Below are positions 1-7,386 of a stretch of DNA of 64,000 bases, in pieces (the first letter of the stretch is position 1; every line of letters begins with the position of its first letter). The notes under the pieces are model-generated. The model did not search any database, had not been told where the DNA came from, and saw only the letters and a program-made list of their open reading frames with translations. Position numbers and translations under genes: made by a program. Source of the stretch: Desulfuromonas sp. KJ2020 (GTDB lineage Bacteria; Desulfobacterota; Desulfuromonadia; Desulfuromonadales; SZUA-540); contig NZ_JAKUKE010000001.1 in NCBI RefSeq assembly GCF_024197615.1, forward strand, positions 958,424 to 1,022,423, in the 5' to 3' direction.

Positions 1-1
1 T

Positions 2-952
2 GGGCTTAAGGAAAATAAGTTTTTTGGTGAAATAAAAGGTGAAAACCCAGTTCCTGGGTTGTTGTCAGATACGCATTTTAACGATCTTGAGAAAACGCAC
101 CAGAGATCCACAGCTATACTTAAAGGGTACTTCAGCGTATTTGCCGAAAAAGCCAAAAAACATTGGGATCTTGGAAATAAGAATAAAGAAAAAGAAAATG
201 TCATAGGATATTTAGCTACAAATGAAGGGATTCGCTCACTTCTCAAGGTTCTTAAAGAAATTCTATTACATATTAAACAAAAATCATCTTTAGAGATCGA
301 TTCCTGGAATTTAGAAGAGTTGGTTGGAGAGATTGCAAAATACGGTGAACCTATTGCTAATGTTTTTGCATCTGCCACCTATTCTAATATTAAAAATTTT
401 CGTTCAAGGGGAGGTATTAAGGGTGTAACACATAACTCCATTGTGATGCAAAGTTTCATCCATAGGCAGTTCCCTGAATTTAACCCTCCTGGCTTATCTG
501 ATTATTTAGATACCGTTGACGAGGAAGGTACTAAAGATGCAAAAAATCTTGTAAGTGAAATTCAGTTAAAACTGCACGCCTTCGTGATTTATAAATTAAA
601 AGAAAAATATCCAAATGATGAAGATTGGTGGTATGAGGGTGTCCGTGATTCCATAAGAACCCGTTGTAGCGAGGACTTCGAAAAAGGCAAGGGCGCAAAG
701 AAGCGTGAACAATATATGAAGACACTCGATTATCAGCAAATCGCCGCTGATAATTGGAAAGATTGCTTTGATACGCCTTTTTCATTCCAAGAAAATGGCA
801 ATAAAGATCAAAAGCTCGCATGGTTACGGGAATTGAATACGGTCAGAAATATCACGCATCATGAAGAGAAATGGCCAGCTACAAAAGAGCAGGTCAGCTT
901 TGTGAGAGAATTGCATCAAAGGGTAATGGAGAAACTGGTGATACCTGGATAA
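2..952 (+). CDS. C-terminal part of a DGQHR/DndB-like protein with a HEPN-like tail (partial)
   Basis: The frame is open from base 2, so the gene starts upstream of the window and only its last ~316 codons are visible; the TTG at 59 is an internal codon, not a convincing start. The segment with I-L-K-x-Y-F, then W-D-L-G, then a T-N-E-G-I-R-S-L-L-K-V-L stretch resembles the C-terminal half of DGQHR-domain proteins (DndB-related, known from DNA phosphorothioation and other defence loci). Near the end, V-R-N-I-T-H-H-E-E gives an R-x4-H motif typical of HEPN-type RNase folds. The protein is AT-rich and Lys/Glu-rich like the next genes and unlike the chromosome to the right. The DGQHR core itself would be outside the window, so this call is by pattern memory only. 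Confidence 0.45.
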   Translation, partial: GLKENKFFGEIKGENPVPGLLSDTHFNDLEKTHQRSTAILKGYFSVFAEKAKKHWDLGNKNKEKENVIGYLATNEGIRSLLKVLKEILLHIKQKSSLEIDSWNLEELVGEIAKYGEPIANVFASATYSNIKNFRSRGGIKGVTHNSIVMQSFIHRQFPEFNPPGLSDYLDTVDEEGTKDAKNLVSEIQLKLHAFVIYKLKEKYPNDEDWWYEGVRDSIRTRCSEDFEKGKGAKKREQYMKTLDYQQIAADNWKDCFDTPFSFQENGNKDQKLAWLRELNTVRNITHHEEKWPATKEQVSFVRELHQRVMEKLVIPG

Positions 953-1616
953 CTCCTAATGCTATATAAGCCATCCCCAACTTCTCATATCGATATTTTA
1001 TGATCAATAATTTGCACTATCATGCAACATATGTTGTAGAAATCGATGATTCACTATGTAAATAAATGTCTAATGTGTTAGTGAAGTCCTTGTCCATTGA
1101 CTTTGCCTGAAAATCCTCACACCAAGAGGGAGAAATTTCTCTAAATTGTTGAAGGTGGGATTGGTATTGCCCTTTGGGTTGTATTGTATTCTTGACCGCA
1201 GAAGGTGTGCCTAGCACCTTCGGAGGGGGCATCCCAGGGCTTCACCAATCTGGTTTTTTTCCTCAAAATCTTAATTTATAATAAAATTTACGCCATGCGC
1301 TATTCTCCGTTTTGCTAATCACGTTCAGCAACTACTCCCCAACGATATTCTTTAAAGAGCCGAAATTTGGTTTGAAACAAAATGATGCATTGTGACCTCA
1401 AATCAAGATGCGAATTTTAAAAAACTGCCTACCCAACACCCTCGCACCATCCCAATCTTTGGTCGCAGCTGAGCATGTTCCTTCCTGCCATACTGTTTTC
1501 GCTAAGGGTTATTGATCTTTGGAGTACATTCGGAGTAGTATCGAAAATACTTATGGCTCAATAGGCGATCAATTCCACATGGCGTGCTGCGTCAGAAAAG
1601 TATAAAGGGTTGAAAA
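953..1616. other. Intergenic stretch, no convincing gene
   Basis: About 660 bases of AT-rich sequence between the partial gene and the radical SAM gene. The only open frames are short with implausible composition (for example 1020-1232 on the minus strand). It holds one clear hairpin (1201-1221) and, just before the next gene, a ribosome-binding site AAAGGG at 1604-1609. A promoter for the downstream operon should lie in about 1480-1600, but no good -35/-10 pair can be pointed to. The length is enough for a small RNA, which cannot be judged by eye. Confidence 0.5.
1201..1221. repeat. Inverted repeat (hairpin)
   Basis: GAAGGTG (1201-1207) and CACCTTC (1215-1221) form a perfect 7-bp stem around a 7-base loop. 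A T7 run follows about 32 bases later (1253-1259), too far away for a standard terminator. Its role is unknown: it may be the end of the upstream transcript or a relic. Confidence 0.35.
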
Positions 1617-3179
1617 TTGAGGATTTTACTAGTTGAGCCAGATTATCGAAGAGGCTCGCAAAGTTTTAGACAAAAAGTTGCTAATGGTAGAGGAAGGAAG
1701 AGAGATGATGAGACACTTTGGTATCCACCAATTGGCCTCATGAAAATCTCTACATTTCATAAAGGCAGAGGCGACCATGTCCAGTTTGTCATTGGCACTG
1801 ACGCATCTGTCATACCTAAGGCAGACCTGTTCTCAGATGTTGAATTATGGGATAGGGTATATATCACAACACTTTTCACTTTCGGGTGGAACAAGATCAT
1901 TGAGACAATTGAGTTCTATAAGCAAGCTGTGGGAGGTTCTGTAAGTAAGATTTTTGTTGGTGGGATAATGGCAAGTCTAATGCCAGAGGAAATTTTCACT
2001 GCCACAAACATATACCCGATTGTAGGAACTTTGGACTCACCACAAAAGATTCGGCTGGAGGGCAATGAAAATATTGACGAATTGCCCCTCGATTACGAAC
2101 TACTACCAACAGAGGTTTACGCTATTAACGACACGTACTATGGGTATGCAACTCGTGGTTGTGAGAACAAATGTAGTTGGTGTGGTGTCCCGAAAATAGA
2201 GGGCGATTTAGTTGACTATATTGATATTAAGCCATCAATTTATTACTTGAGGAGAACGTATGGCGATAAATCTCGTTTGAAACTGATGGATAATAATGTT
2301 CTCGCTTCGCCAAACCTGAGAAAAATCGTCAACGATTTATTAGAATTAGGTTATGGAAGAGGTGAAACAACTGATTCACCTTCACCCAAAGCGAAAGTGG
2401 TTGATTTCAATCAAGGGTTGGATGCGACTCATTTCACAGAAGAATGCCTAGAAATAATTTCCAAGATCAACATTAAGCCAATGCGGATTGCATTTGACCG
2501 GCTTTCAGAGGAAAACGATTACAAAAATGCCATCCGTCTCGCGAGAAAATACGGTTTTAATGATTTTTCCAATTATATGCTCTACAACTGGAAAGATACG
2601 CCCCGAGACCTATATCGGCGACTAGAAATAAATTTTGAGCTGAACGAGGAGTACACTGGAGCCGGTGGTATTTACTCCTATCCTATGCGTTTTGCCCCAA
2701 TTGCTGATATTGACGGAACCGGCGCCAATAAAAACCGAGATTTTTTTGTTGATCCCAAAAAGGATTGCGACGATTATTTTGAAAATGCGCAATGGAACCG
2801 TCGGTTTGTCCGCAACGTGGAAATCATCAAGGGTGCTGCAAACGGAGCCATTTCCCCGACAACAACCTTGGCACGTCGGGCAATTGGGTATGACTTTAAG
2901 CAATTCTTAGCTAACCTCTATATGCCTGAAGAGCTTCTGCGGAACAGGAATAAGTACGAGGCAACGATTAGAGATGGCGAGCCAAAAAGAACCCTAGGTG
3001 ATGGGACTATTGAGAAATTCTATGAATTTATATACCGACTTTTAGAAACTCAAGACGAAAAATTTTTGTACTTCCATGATGCTGTAAGTCAAAACTCTGT
3101 AAAAGGCATAAAAGCAGCAATTGAAAATTGTAAATATAAAGAGGTAGAAAATTGGCTGAAGTGGTATTTAAAAAAATAG
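1617..3179 (+). CDS. Radical SAM protein with B12-binding-like N-terminus
   Basis: A 520-residue radical SAM enzyme. C182, C186 and C189 form the C-x3-C-x2-C motif that binds the [4Fe-4S] cluster used to cleave S-adenosylmethionine. The N-terminus (MRILLVEPDY, then W-Y-P-P-I-G-L-M-K at ~35-43 and a K-I-F-V-G-G-I segment at ~111) follows the pattern of cobalamin-binding-type N-domains of B12/radical SAM proteins, although no clear D-x-H-x-x-G cobalamin ligand is seen. The start is a TTG with AAAGGG seven bases upstream. Its last 28 bases overlap the following ATPase gene, which indicates coupled expression. Substrate unknown: it does not match QueE, viperin or rSAM-maturase patterns that I can recall. 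It lies in a tRNA-Ser-linked island, so a defence or nucleic-acid/peptide modification role is possible but unproven. Confidence 0.75.
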   Translation: MRILLVEPDYRRGSQSFRQKVANGRGRKRDDETLWYPPIGLMKISTFHKGRGDHVQFVIGTDASVIPKADLFSDVELWDRVYITTLFTFGWNKIIETIEFYKQAVGGSVSKIFVGGIMASLMPEEIFTATNIYPIVGTLDSPQKIRLEGNENIDELPLDYELLPTEVYAINDTYYGYATRGCENKCSWCGVPKIEGDLVDYIDIKPSIYYLRRTYGDKSRLKLMDNNVLASPNLRKIVNDLLELGYGRGETTDSPSPKAKVVDFNQGLDATHFTEECLEIISKINIKPMRIAFDRLSEENDYKNAIRLARKYGFNDFSNYMLYNWKDTPRDLYRRLEINFELNEEYTGAGGIYSYPMRFAPIADIDGTGANKNRDFFVDPKKDCDDYFENAQWNRRFVRNVEIIKGAANGAISPTTTLARRAIGYDFKQFLANLYMPEELLRNRNKYEATIRDGEPKRTLGDGTIEKFYEFIYRLLETQDEKFLYFHDAVSQNSVKGIKAAIENCKYKEVENWLKWYLKK

Positions 3180-4726
3180 AAAAACATAAAACATTTGTTG
3201 TCGGGCGTCAAGTCCTCGACATTTTGACCTCTGGCATGTATGACAATCCCCTGATGGTCTATCGTGAATATATTCAAAATTCTGCGGATAGTATTGACAA
3301 GGCAGATAGGGAAGGGGTTTTTTTACGAAAAGATGGACAAATCAGAATAACTATCGATGGCTTGAATCGCTCCATAAGTATCTTTGACAATGGCCTTGGA
3401 GTTAGCAACAACGAAGTAGAAAAAGTACTGCTGAGTATTGGATGCAGCTCCAAAGAAAGTACCTCTGGTAGAGGTTTTAGGGGCATCGGACGCCTTGGTG
3501 GGCTCGCATATTGCCGCAAATTAAGATTTGAAACACGTTCAAATTTAGCTGAGCAAATCGCTATTGTAGAATGGGACCAAGGACAATTATCTAGTCTTCT
3601 TACGGGAGACCATCTCAAAACTCTCGACGAAGCCATCGATTTGCTTACTTCTGTTTCTTTTCGGAAAGCTGGCAATGATGAACCCGAGCATTTCTTTAAA
3701 GTTACATTGGAAGGAGTTGAGCGTTTTTACACCGACCAGTTGATGGACGTAGGTGCCGTAAAAAAATATCTCTCACAAGTAGCTCCAGTGTCTTACGACC
3801 GTGCAGCTTTCTCGTTTGCACAGAGTATTGAAGCATTCTTCTCGGATGTTGAAGGTGTGGATGTTTACGATATATCGTTAAATGGTGAGAGAATTTATCG
3901 TCCTTATGCCGATGATTTTGAAATCACAAAGGAGCGCTCTGAGAAGATATCTGGTATTGAATTTTTTCATTTCAAAAGCACTTCAGGAGAACCAATTGCC
4001 AAAGGCTGGTTTGCTAAAACGAGTTTCAAGTCATCCTTCCCTCCAAGCTGTTTAGCCAGAGGAATGAGGGTTCGGCAGGGAAACATCGAGGTGGGAGATG
4101 AATACTTTCTTTCGCAGTTTTATGCTGAAAGACGCTTCGCTACATGGCAAATAGGTGAAGTGCAAATATGCGGTAACGTACTAAAAACAAATGCCAGACG
4201 TGATGGCTTTGAACATACATCAAACTATCAAGTTTTCCTTGAACGAGCAGGTCTTCTCGGTAGCCACTTAAGCAAACTCTGCCGGGAAGCATCAAGGGAA
4301 AGATGTTCAAGGCAACTGGTGGAAGTCCTAATGTCAGAAGTAAAAGACCTTGTCGATGGAAGTTCTATTTTTATAAATGAAGAGCATTTTAAGGCCGCTG
4401 TCTCTTTGGCAGGCAAAAAACTACAAAAATTAAATTCTTTTTTCGATGGACGAATTGATTGCGATGAGTTAGCTACAAAGTATCATGTACTTTTGGATAA
4501 ATTTGAGGCTATGGCCGATAATGGGCAGTTACTTAGTGACAAAATCAATGGGCAAGTATTAAACGGTAAAAAAGCTAAAAAGGTCATTGAGGAAATAATT
4601 GGTTCAATCAAAAAGCACTACGGTAAAGCAGGAAACGCTGATGAGCTGATAAACCATGTTTTGGCGCGGTATCTGAAAGATTCGGATGCCAAAATGAGCA
4701 TTGCTAATATAGCAATTGACGTCTAG
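3152..4726 (+). CDS. GHKL (Hsp90-like) ATPase
   Basis: A 524-residue protein with an N-terminal Bergerat-fold ATPase. The N box is Y-R-E-Y-I-Q-N-S-A-D-S (E39, N43), the G1 box is F-D-N-G-L-G-V (D79), and the G2 lid is G-R-G-F-R-G-I-G-R-L-G (~107-117). This arrangement is that of the Hsp90/MutL/MORC-like group rather than a histidine kinase, since no H-box or phospho-acceptor domain precedes it. The remaining ~380 residues are helical and not recognised. The start TTG at 3152 has GAGG at 3141-3144 and lies inside the end of the radical SAM gene (28-base overlap). The next gene begins 10 bases after its stop. Standalone ATPases of this kind are common in anti-phage loci (partners vary), but the partner set here is not one I can name. 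Confidence 0.75.
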   Translation: MAEVVFKKIEKHKTFVVGRQVLDILTSGMYDNPLMVYREYIQNSADSIDKADREGVFLRKDGQIRITIDGLNRSISIFDNGLGVSNNEVEKVLLSIGCSSKESTSGRGFRGIGRLGGLAYCRKLRFETRSNLAEQIAIVEWDQGQLSSLLTGDHLKTLDEAIDLLTSVSFRKAGNDEPEHFFKVTLEGVERFYTDQLMDVGAVKKYLSQVAPVSYDRAAFSFAQSIEAFFSDVEGVDVYDISLNGERIYRPYADDFEITKERSEKISGIEFFHFKSTSGEPIAKGWFAKTSFKSSFPPSCLARGMRVRQGNIEVGDEYFLSQFYAERRFATWQIGEVQICGNVLKTNARRDGFEHTSNYQVFLERAGLLGSHLSKLCREASRERCSRQLVEVLMSEVKDLVDGSSIFINEEHFKAAVSLAGKKLQKLNSFFDGRIDCDELATKYHVLLDKFEAMADNGQLLSDKINGQVLNGKKAKKVIEEIIGSIKKHYGKAGNADELINHVLARYLKDSDAKMSIANIAIDV

Positions 4727-4736
4727 CCACGACCCT

Positions 4737-5322
4737 ATGAAGATTCCCGACTTCCTCATAGAAATGGAACACGCCGTTACCACCCTCATGAGTGTTATAC
4801 ATGGCGAAATGGCACAGTTAGAGGCACTTCGCAACGATCTAAAAAAACTAACTGCAGAGACTGATGACTGTTATCGCCGTGTAGAATTCCTAGCAAAGAA
4901 CCCCGACCTAGATGACGATTTCTTGAGTACAGCCATCTATCTTTTGGGACACTTGTTTTGGCGCCGACAAGGAACGCTATTACAAGAACATCGTGACAGA
5001 GTCTGCAAATCGGCGTGTCTCAGTGCATGAATTTTCTGTTTCAGCTCTCTCCGGAGTCTTGCTTCAATATGGAAGGCAAGGCATCTCCCTCCACTTTGGA
5101 AAGAACCGAACTGGCTGCCCTGATGGAAGAATCTTGGTTGGAATGCCGCTGCACGAAATCATCTGGCAGGCCCGCAATCAGGCGCTGCATTGGGAGGAAG
5201 GTCGGTACCGTCCTCCTGTTGTGGACTGCTTTGAATCTCTCGCCAGGGAAGATTCTGTCTTCGGGCAATACAATTGCCGCAGCTTGGCCTACGAAGTCGT
5301 ACTGCTGCTGAAATGGAAGTAA
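4737..5322 (+). pseudogene. HEPN-like protein interrupted by a frameshift
   Basis: Two frames together describe one ~194-residue protein. The first (ATG 4737 to about 4940) encodes a helical N-terminus beginning M-K-I-P-D-F-L-I-E-M. The second continues from about 4942 (F-W-D-T-C-F-G-A-D-K-E-R-Y-Y) to the TAA at 5320-5322. Skipping one C near 4941 joins them smoothly, whereas the first frame past that point turns into Arg/Leu-rich shadow sequence ending at 5030. The second part contains W-Q-A-R-N-Q-A-L-H-W (codons 5164-5193), an R-x4-H motif of the HEPN ribonuclease fold. It begins 10 bases after the ATPase stop, so it belongs to that operon. It could be a real inactivation, a sequencing error, or a recoding site at C-TTT-TGG-G. 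Confidence 0.55.
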
Positions 5323-5671
5323 TTCAACGATTTTCGCAATGATATGATGCTCCTAAATGCTTAAGCATTCTAAGGCGTTGGACGAGCTGTGCCAACTGCC
5401 ACATGCTCTCGGTCATCATCTCTTGCTTAAGCCGATGCCCTCTGTTCCCAATAGTAATTCAATTCAGAAAAAGAGCTTCTCAAGAAATGCCAAGTGCTCT
5501 CATTTGGCTGGAATTTTAAAAATATTCCTGGGGATAATGGTGCACTGGTGGTACACTACATTGCAAAAATTCCCCACTAACAGCGATAGACTACAGAAAA
5601 CAAAAGAAATAAAATACCGATATTATTGTTGTATTCTGTGGCCTGTCGTTGTGGCTTTTCGTAAGGTTGGG
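5323..5671. other. Island end, no gene seen
   Basis: AT-rich sequence between the last island gene and the tRNA-Ser scar. A + strand open frame beginning at 5357 reads through the tRNA fragment and its terminator and is not coding. No integrase gene is present here, so the integrase must lie at the other end of the island, outside the window, or be absent. Confidence 0.5.
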
Positions 5672-5728
5672 ACTCGAAATCTGTTGTACCGCAAGGTACC
5701 GTGGGTTCGAATCCCACCCCCTCCGCCA
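5672..5728 (+). tRNA. tRNA-Ser 3' fragment (island attachment site)
   Basis: From the anticodon loop onward this is a tRNA-Ser: loop C-T-C-G-A-A-A (anticodon CGA), a long variable arm GTACCGCAAGGTAC, the T arm GTGGGTTCGAATCCCAC, then the acceptor strand and CCGCCA. The 5' half is missing: no GGAGG-type acceptor strand occurs in the 90 bases upstream, and the 5' anticodon-stem strand pairs only partly. Integrative elements that use tRNA genes restore the tRNA at one end and leave such a 3' stub at the other. The stub keeps the native terminator, so the element lies to the left and the old chromosome to the right. Confidence 0.85.
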
Positions 5729-5730
5729 TA

Positions 5731-5776
5731 TACAACAAAGGGCTTAGCTGGAAACGGCTAGGCCCTTTGTTGTACG
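5731..5776 (+). terminator. Terminator of the original tRNA-Ser gene
   Basis: A long inverted repeat: ACAACAAAGGGC-TTAGC on the left pairs with GCTAG-GCCCTTTGTTGT on the right across a short GGAAACG-type loop. It starts three bases after the tRNA CCA. The T-rich right arm serves as the uridine tract. Confidence 0.75.
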
Positions 5777-5788
5777 GACAATGTAGAA

Positions 5789-6532
5789 TCAAGCCCACTC
5801 CACCGTGCCATCGGGATGGCGCACGCCTTCCACACGATAGCCTTTCCTGCACCAGCCAGTCGAAATACTCCCTGTCGCGCTCGTCAAAGGGCCAGTCCCG
5901 GTCCATGTAGCGCACCAGCGCGTACCAGAAGCGCAGGGCCTCTTCGGGCGTGAGCAAAAAAAGCCGGTAAAGGATTCGAGCTCTCCCGTTTCCGGGCCGG
6001 GCAGGGCGATGTTCAGCCGTGAACTCGAAGCCAACCCGGAAGTGGTGATCCCGGTGGTGGAGAAATGGAGGTCGTAGAAATCAACGACCCGGTGCGGCTC
6101 ATTGCAGCGGTAGAGATACACCTTGCCCGTCGGGCGCTCGAAGATGTGGCAGGCGTAAAGAGTAAAAAGGGTGAAAAGGATAGTCGCAGGTATCATAAAA
6201 TGGAGATAGGCTTGAACCTCTAGATTCATTAGAATGAGGACTAAGGCTACAACTGCGAATCCGCCTGCCATAATCATGGTAAAGCCCCAGACCCGCGACT
6301 TGCTGATGATCGTTTTGACTTAATAGCGGTCAGGGGTTGTTATTGCACAATGATATGCTAGTTCAACCACATCCCCACCGCCCGGCGCATCTCCTCGCAC
6401 CTCGAAGGGCATGGGCGGGAAATAGGTGCGCTTCCTGCCGGCTTCGGACTGCTCGAAGAGCTCCAGGGTGCGCTGGTAGCGGGTGGCAATTTCAGGGGTC
6501 ATGCGGCTGCTGGTTTTTTTCGGTTCGATCAT
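5789..6532 (-). pseudogene. DUF6708-like membrane protein gene, decayed
   Basis: One ancestral frame can be followed from ATG 6532 to TGA 5789 but carries three lesions: a TAA at 6320-6322, an indel at the A7 tract 5956-5962, and a compensating indel near 5846-5847. Between the two indels the alternate frame reads L-T-P-E-E-A-L-R-F-W-Y-A-L-V-R-Y-M-D, similar to W-A-F-F-C-W-Y-M-D in the neighbour gene, while the nominal frame there is Arg/Pro/Ser noise. The middle part has two hydrophobic segments (about 6160-6270). Architecture and location match DUF6708-type membrane proteins found after T6SS effectors. Its start overlaps the extended end of the upstream gene by four bases (ATGA). Confidence 0.6.
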
Positions 6533-6633
6533 GACAATAAGGCCTCGGGAAGCTGCACCACCGTCGGTTCGGGACCGGCGAGGGCGGGGTGTTCAATTTT
6601 AACGGGAAGGACCCGGTTATCGTTGCCGTAAAA

Positions 6634-7386
6634 CTATACCGGTTCCTCCCAAATCCCTTGCGTGGCCAGTTCGCGCCTGCGCCGCTCCTCATCGCGCTCG
6701 CAGTAAGGGTCGAAAACCTCGCCGGGCGGCAGAGGTCGGGTTTTGTCCATGTACCAGCAGAAGAATGCCCAATCCTTAGCGTTGTCGTGTAATAAGCCGA
6801 ATTCAATTGGCTGACCGTCGCTCGGGCGAAAGGCGGCAAGAACATGAAACTGAACGAAAGAGCCGATATTGCGGATCTTCTTGACCTTGAGATCCTTGAA
6901 GGCGACCACCTCATGCTCGCCCCAGAAGCGCGGCGGAAGTGTCACGGTGCCGTTTTCCCGATCCCAGATCAGCAAGCGCTCCTTAGGGCGCTTGAAGGGG
7001 TAGACGAAGGACAGCAGGATGGCGGGGATGGGAAAGAAAGTAACAAAAAAAACAAAAACTAATACCTGCCAATACATCCATGATGGCATGTTGATACTTG
7101 GCCCTGCAATACCTAGCAAATTGACCAAAAACCAACCGCCAGGCAATACCCCAGCAATCAAGCCGAACAACCCAATGCCGGACCACGCGGCACCATCAAC
7201 ATCCCCCGTAGTTTTATTAACAACATATTTCTTGTCGTCCAATTGTGGGGTGTCAGGCCAGTGCACGCTGGTATGATTGAGAACGGTCACCTCGCCGCCC
7301 TGATATTTGACCGGCAGCCATTCCTTGGTGCTGCGGATACGGTCAAAGACATTTATGTATTTGTGGATGAAATCGATAAAGGTCAT
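6634..7386 (-). CDS. DUF6708-like T6SS-associated membrane protein, apparently truncated
   Basis: 250 residues with two or more membrane segments (about residues 70-95 and 104-130) and a cytoplasmic C-terminal part with W-D-R-E-N-G-T-V and F-F-C-W-Y-M-D motifs, the pattern of DUF6708 proteins coded beside T6SS effectors. Its ATG overlaps the effector stop (TGATG), so the two are translationally coupled. The TAG at 6634-6636 is probably a recent nonsense mutation: the same frame continues for 34 codons of credible protein (F-Y-G-N-D-N-R-V-L-P-V-K-I-E, ending L-P-E-A-L-L-S) to a TGA at 6529 that overlaps the next start. Role unproven: immunity to, or helper for, the effector upstream. Confidence 0.6.
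   Translation of the reverse strand: MTFIDFIHKYINVFDRIRSTKEWLPVKYQGGEVTVLNHTSVHWPDTPQLDDKKYVVNKTTGDVDGAAWSGIGLFGLIAGVLPGGWFLVNLLGIAGPSINMPSWMYWQVLVFVFFVTFFPIPAILLSFVYPFKRPKERLLIWDRENGTVTLPPRFWGEHEVVAFKDLKVKKIRNIGSFVQFHVLAAFRPSDGQPIEFGLLHDNAKDWAFFCWYMDKTRPLPPGEVFDPYCERDEERRRRELATQGIWEEPV

Noticed and set aside
1020..1232. 70-codon minus ORF in the intergenic stretch
   Set aside because: No ribosome-binding site, composition not protein-like, contains the hairpin.
5357..5761. 134-codon + strand ORF across the island border
   Set aside because: It reads through the tRNA stub and the terminator; no protein-like pattern.
5577..5957. Minus-strand ORF containing G-V-G-F-E-P-T-V-P-C-G-T-T-D-F-E
   Set aside because: This peptide is the known false translation of the opposite strand of tRNA-Ser genes; only its first ~36 codons reflect the real (frameshifted) membrane gene.
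6492..6914. 140-codon minus ORF between the DUF6708-like genes
   Set aside because: Arg/Ser/Pro-rich shadow of the two real frames.
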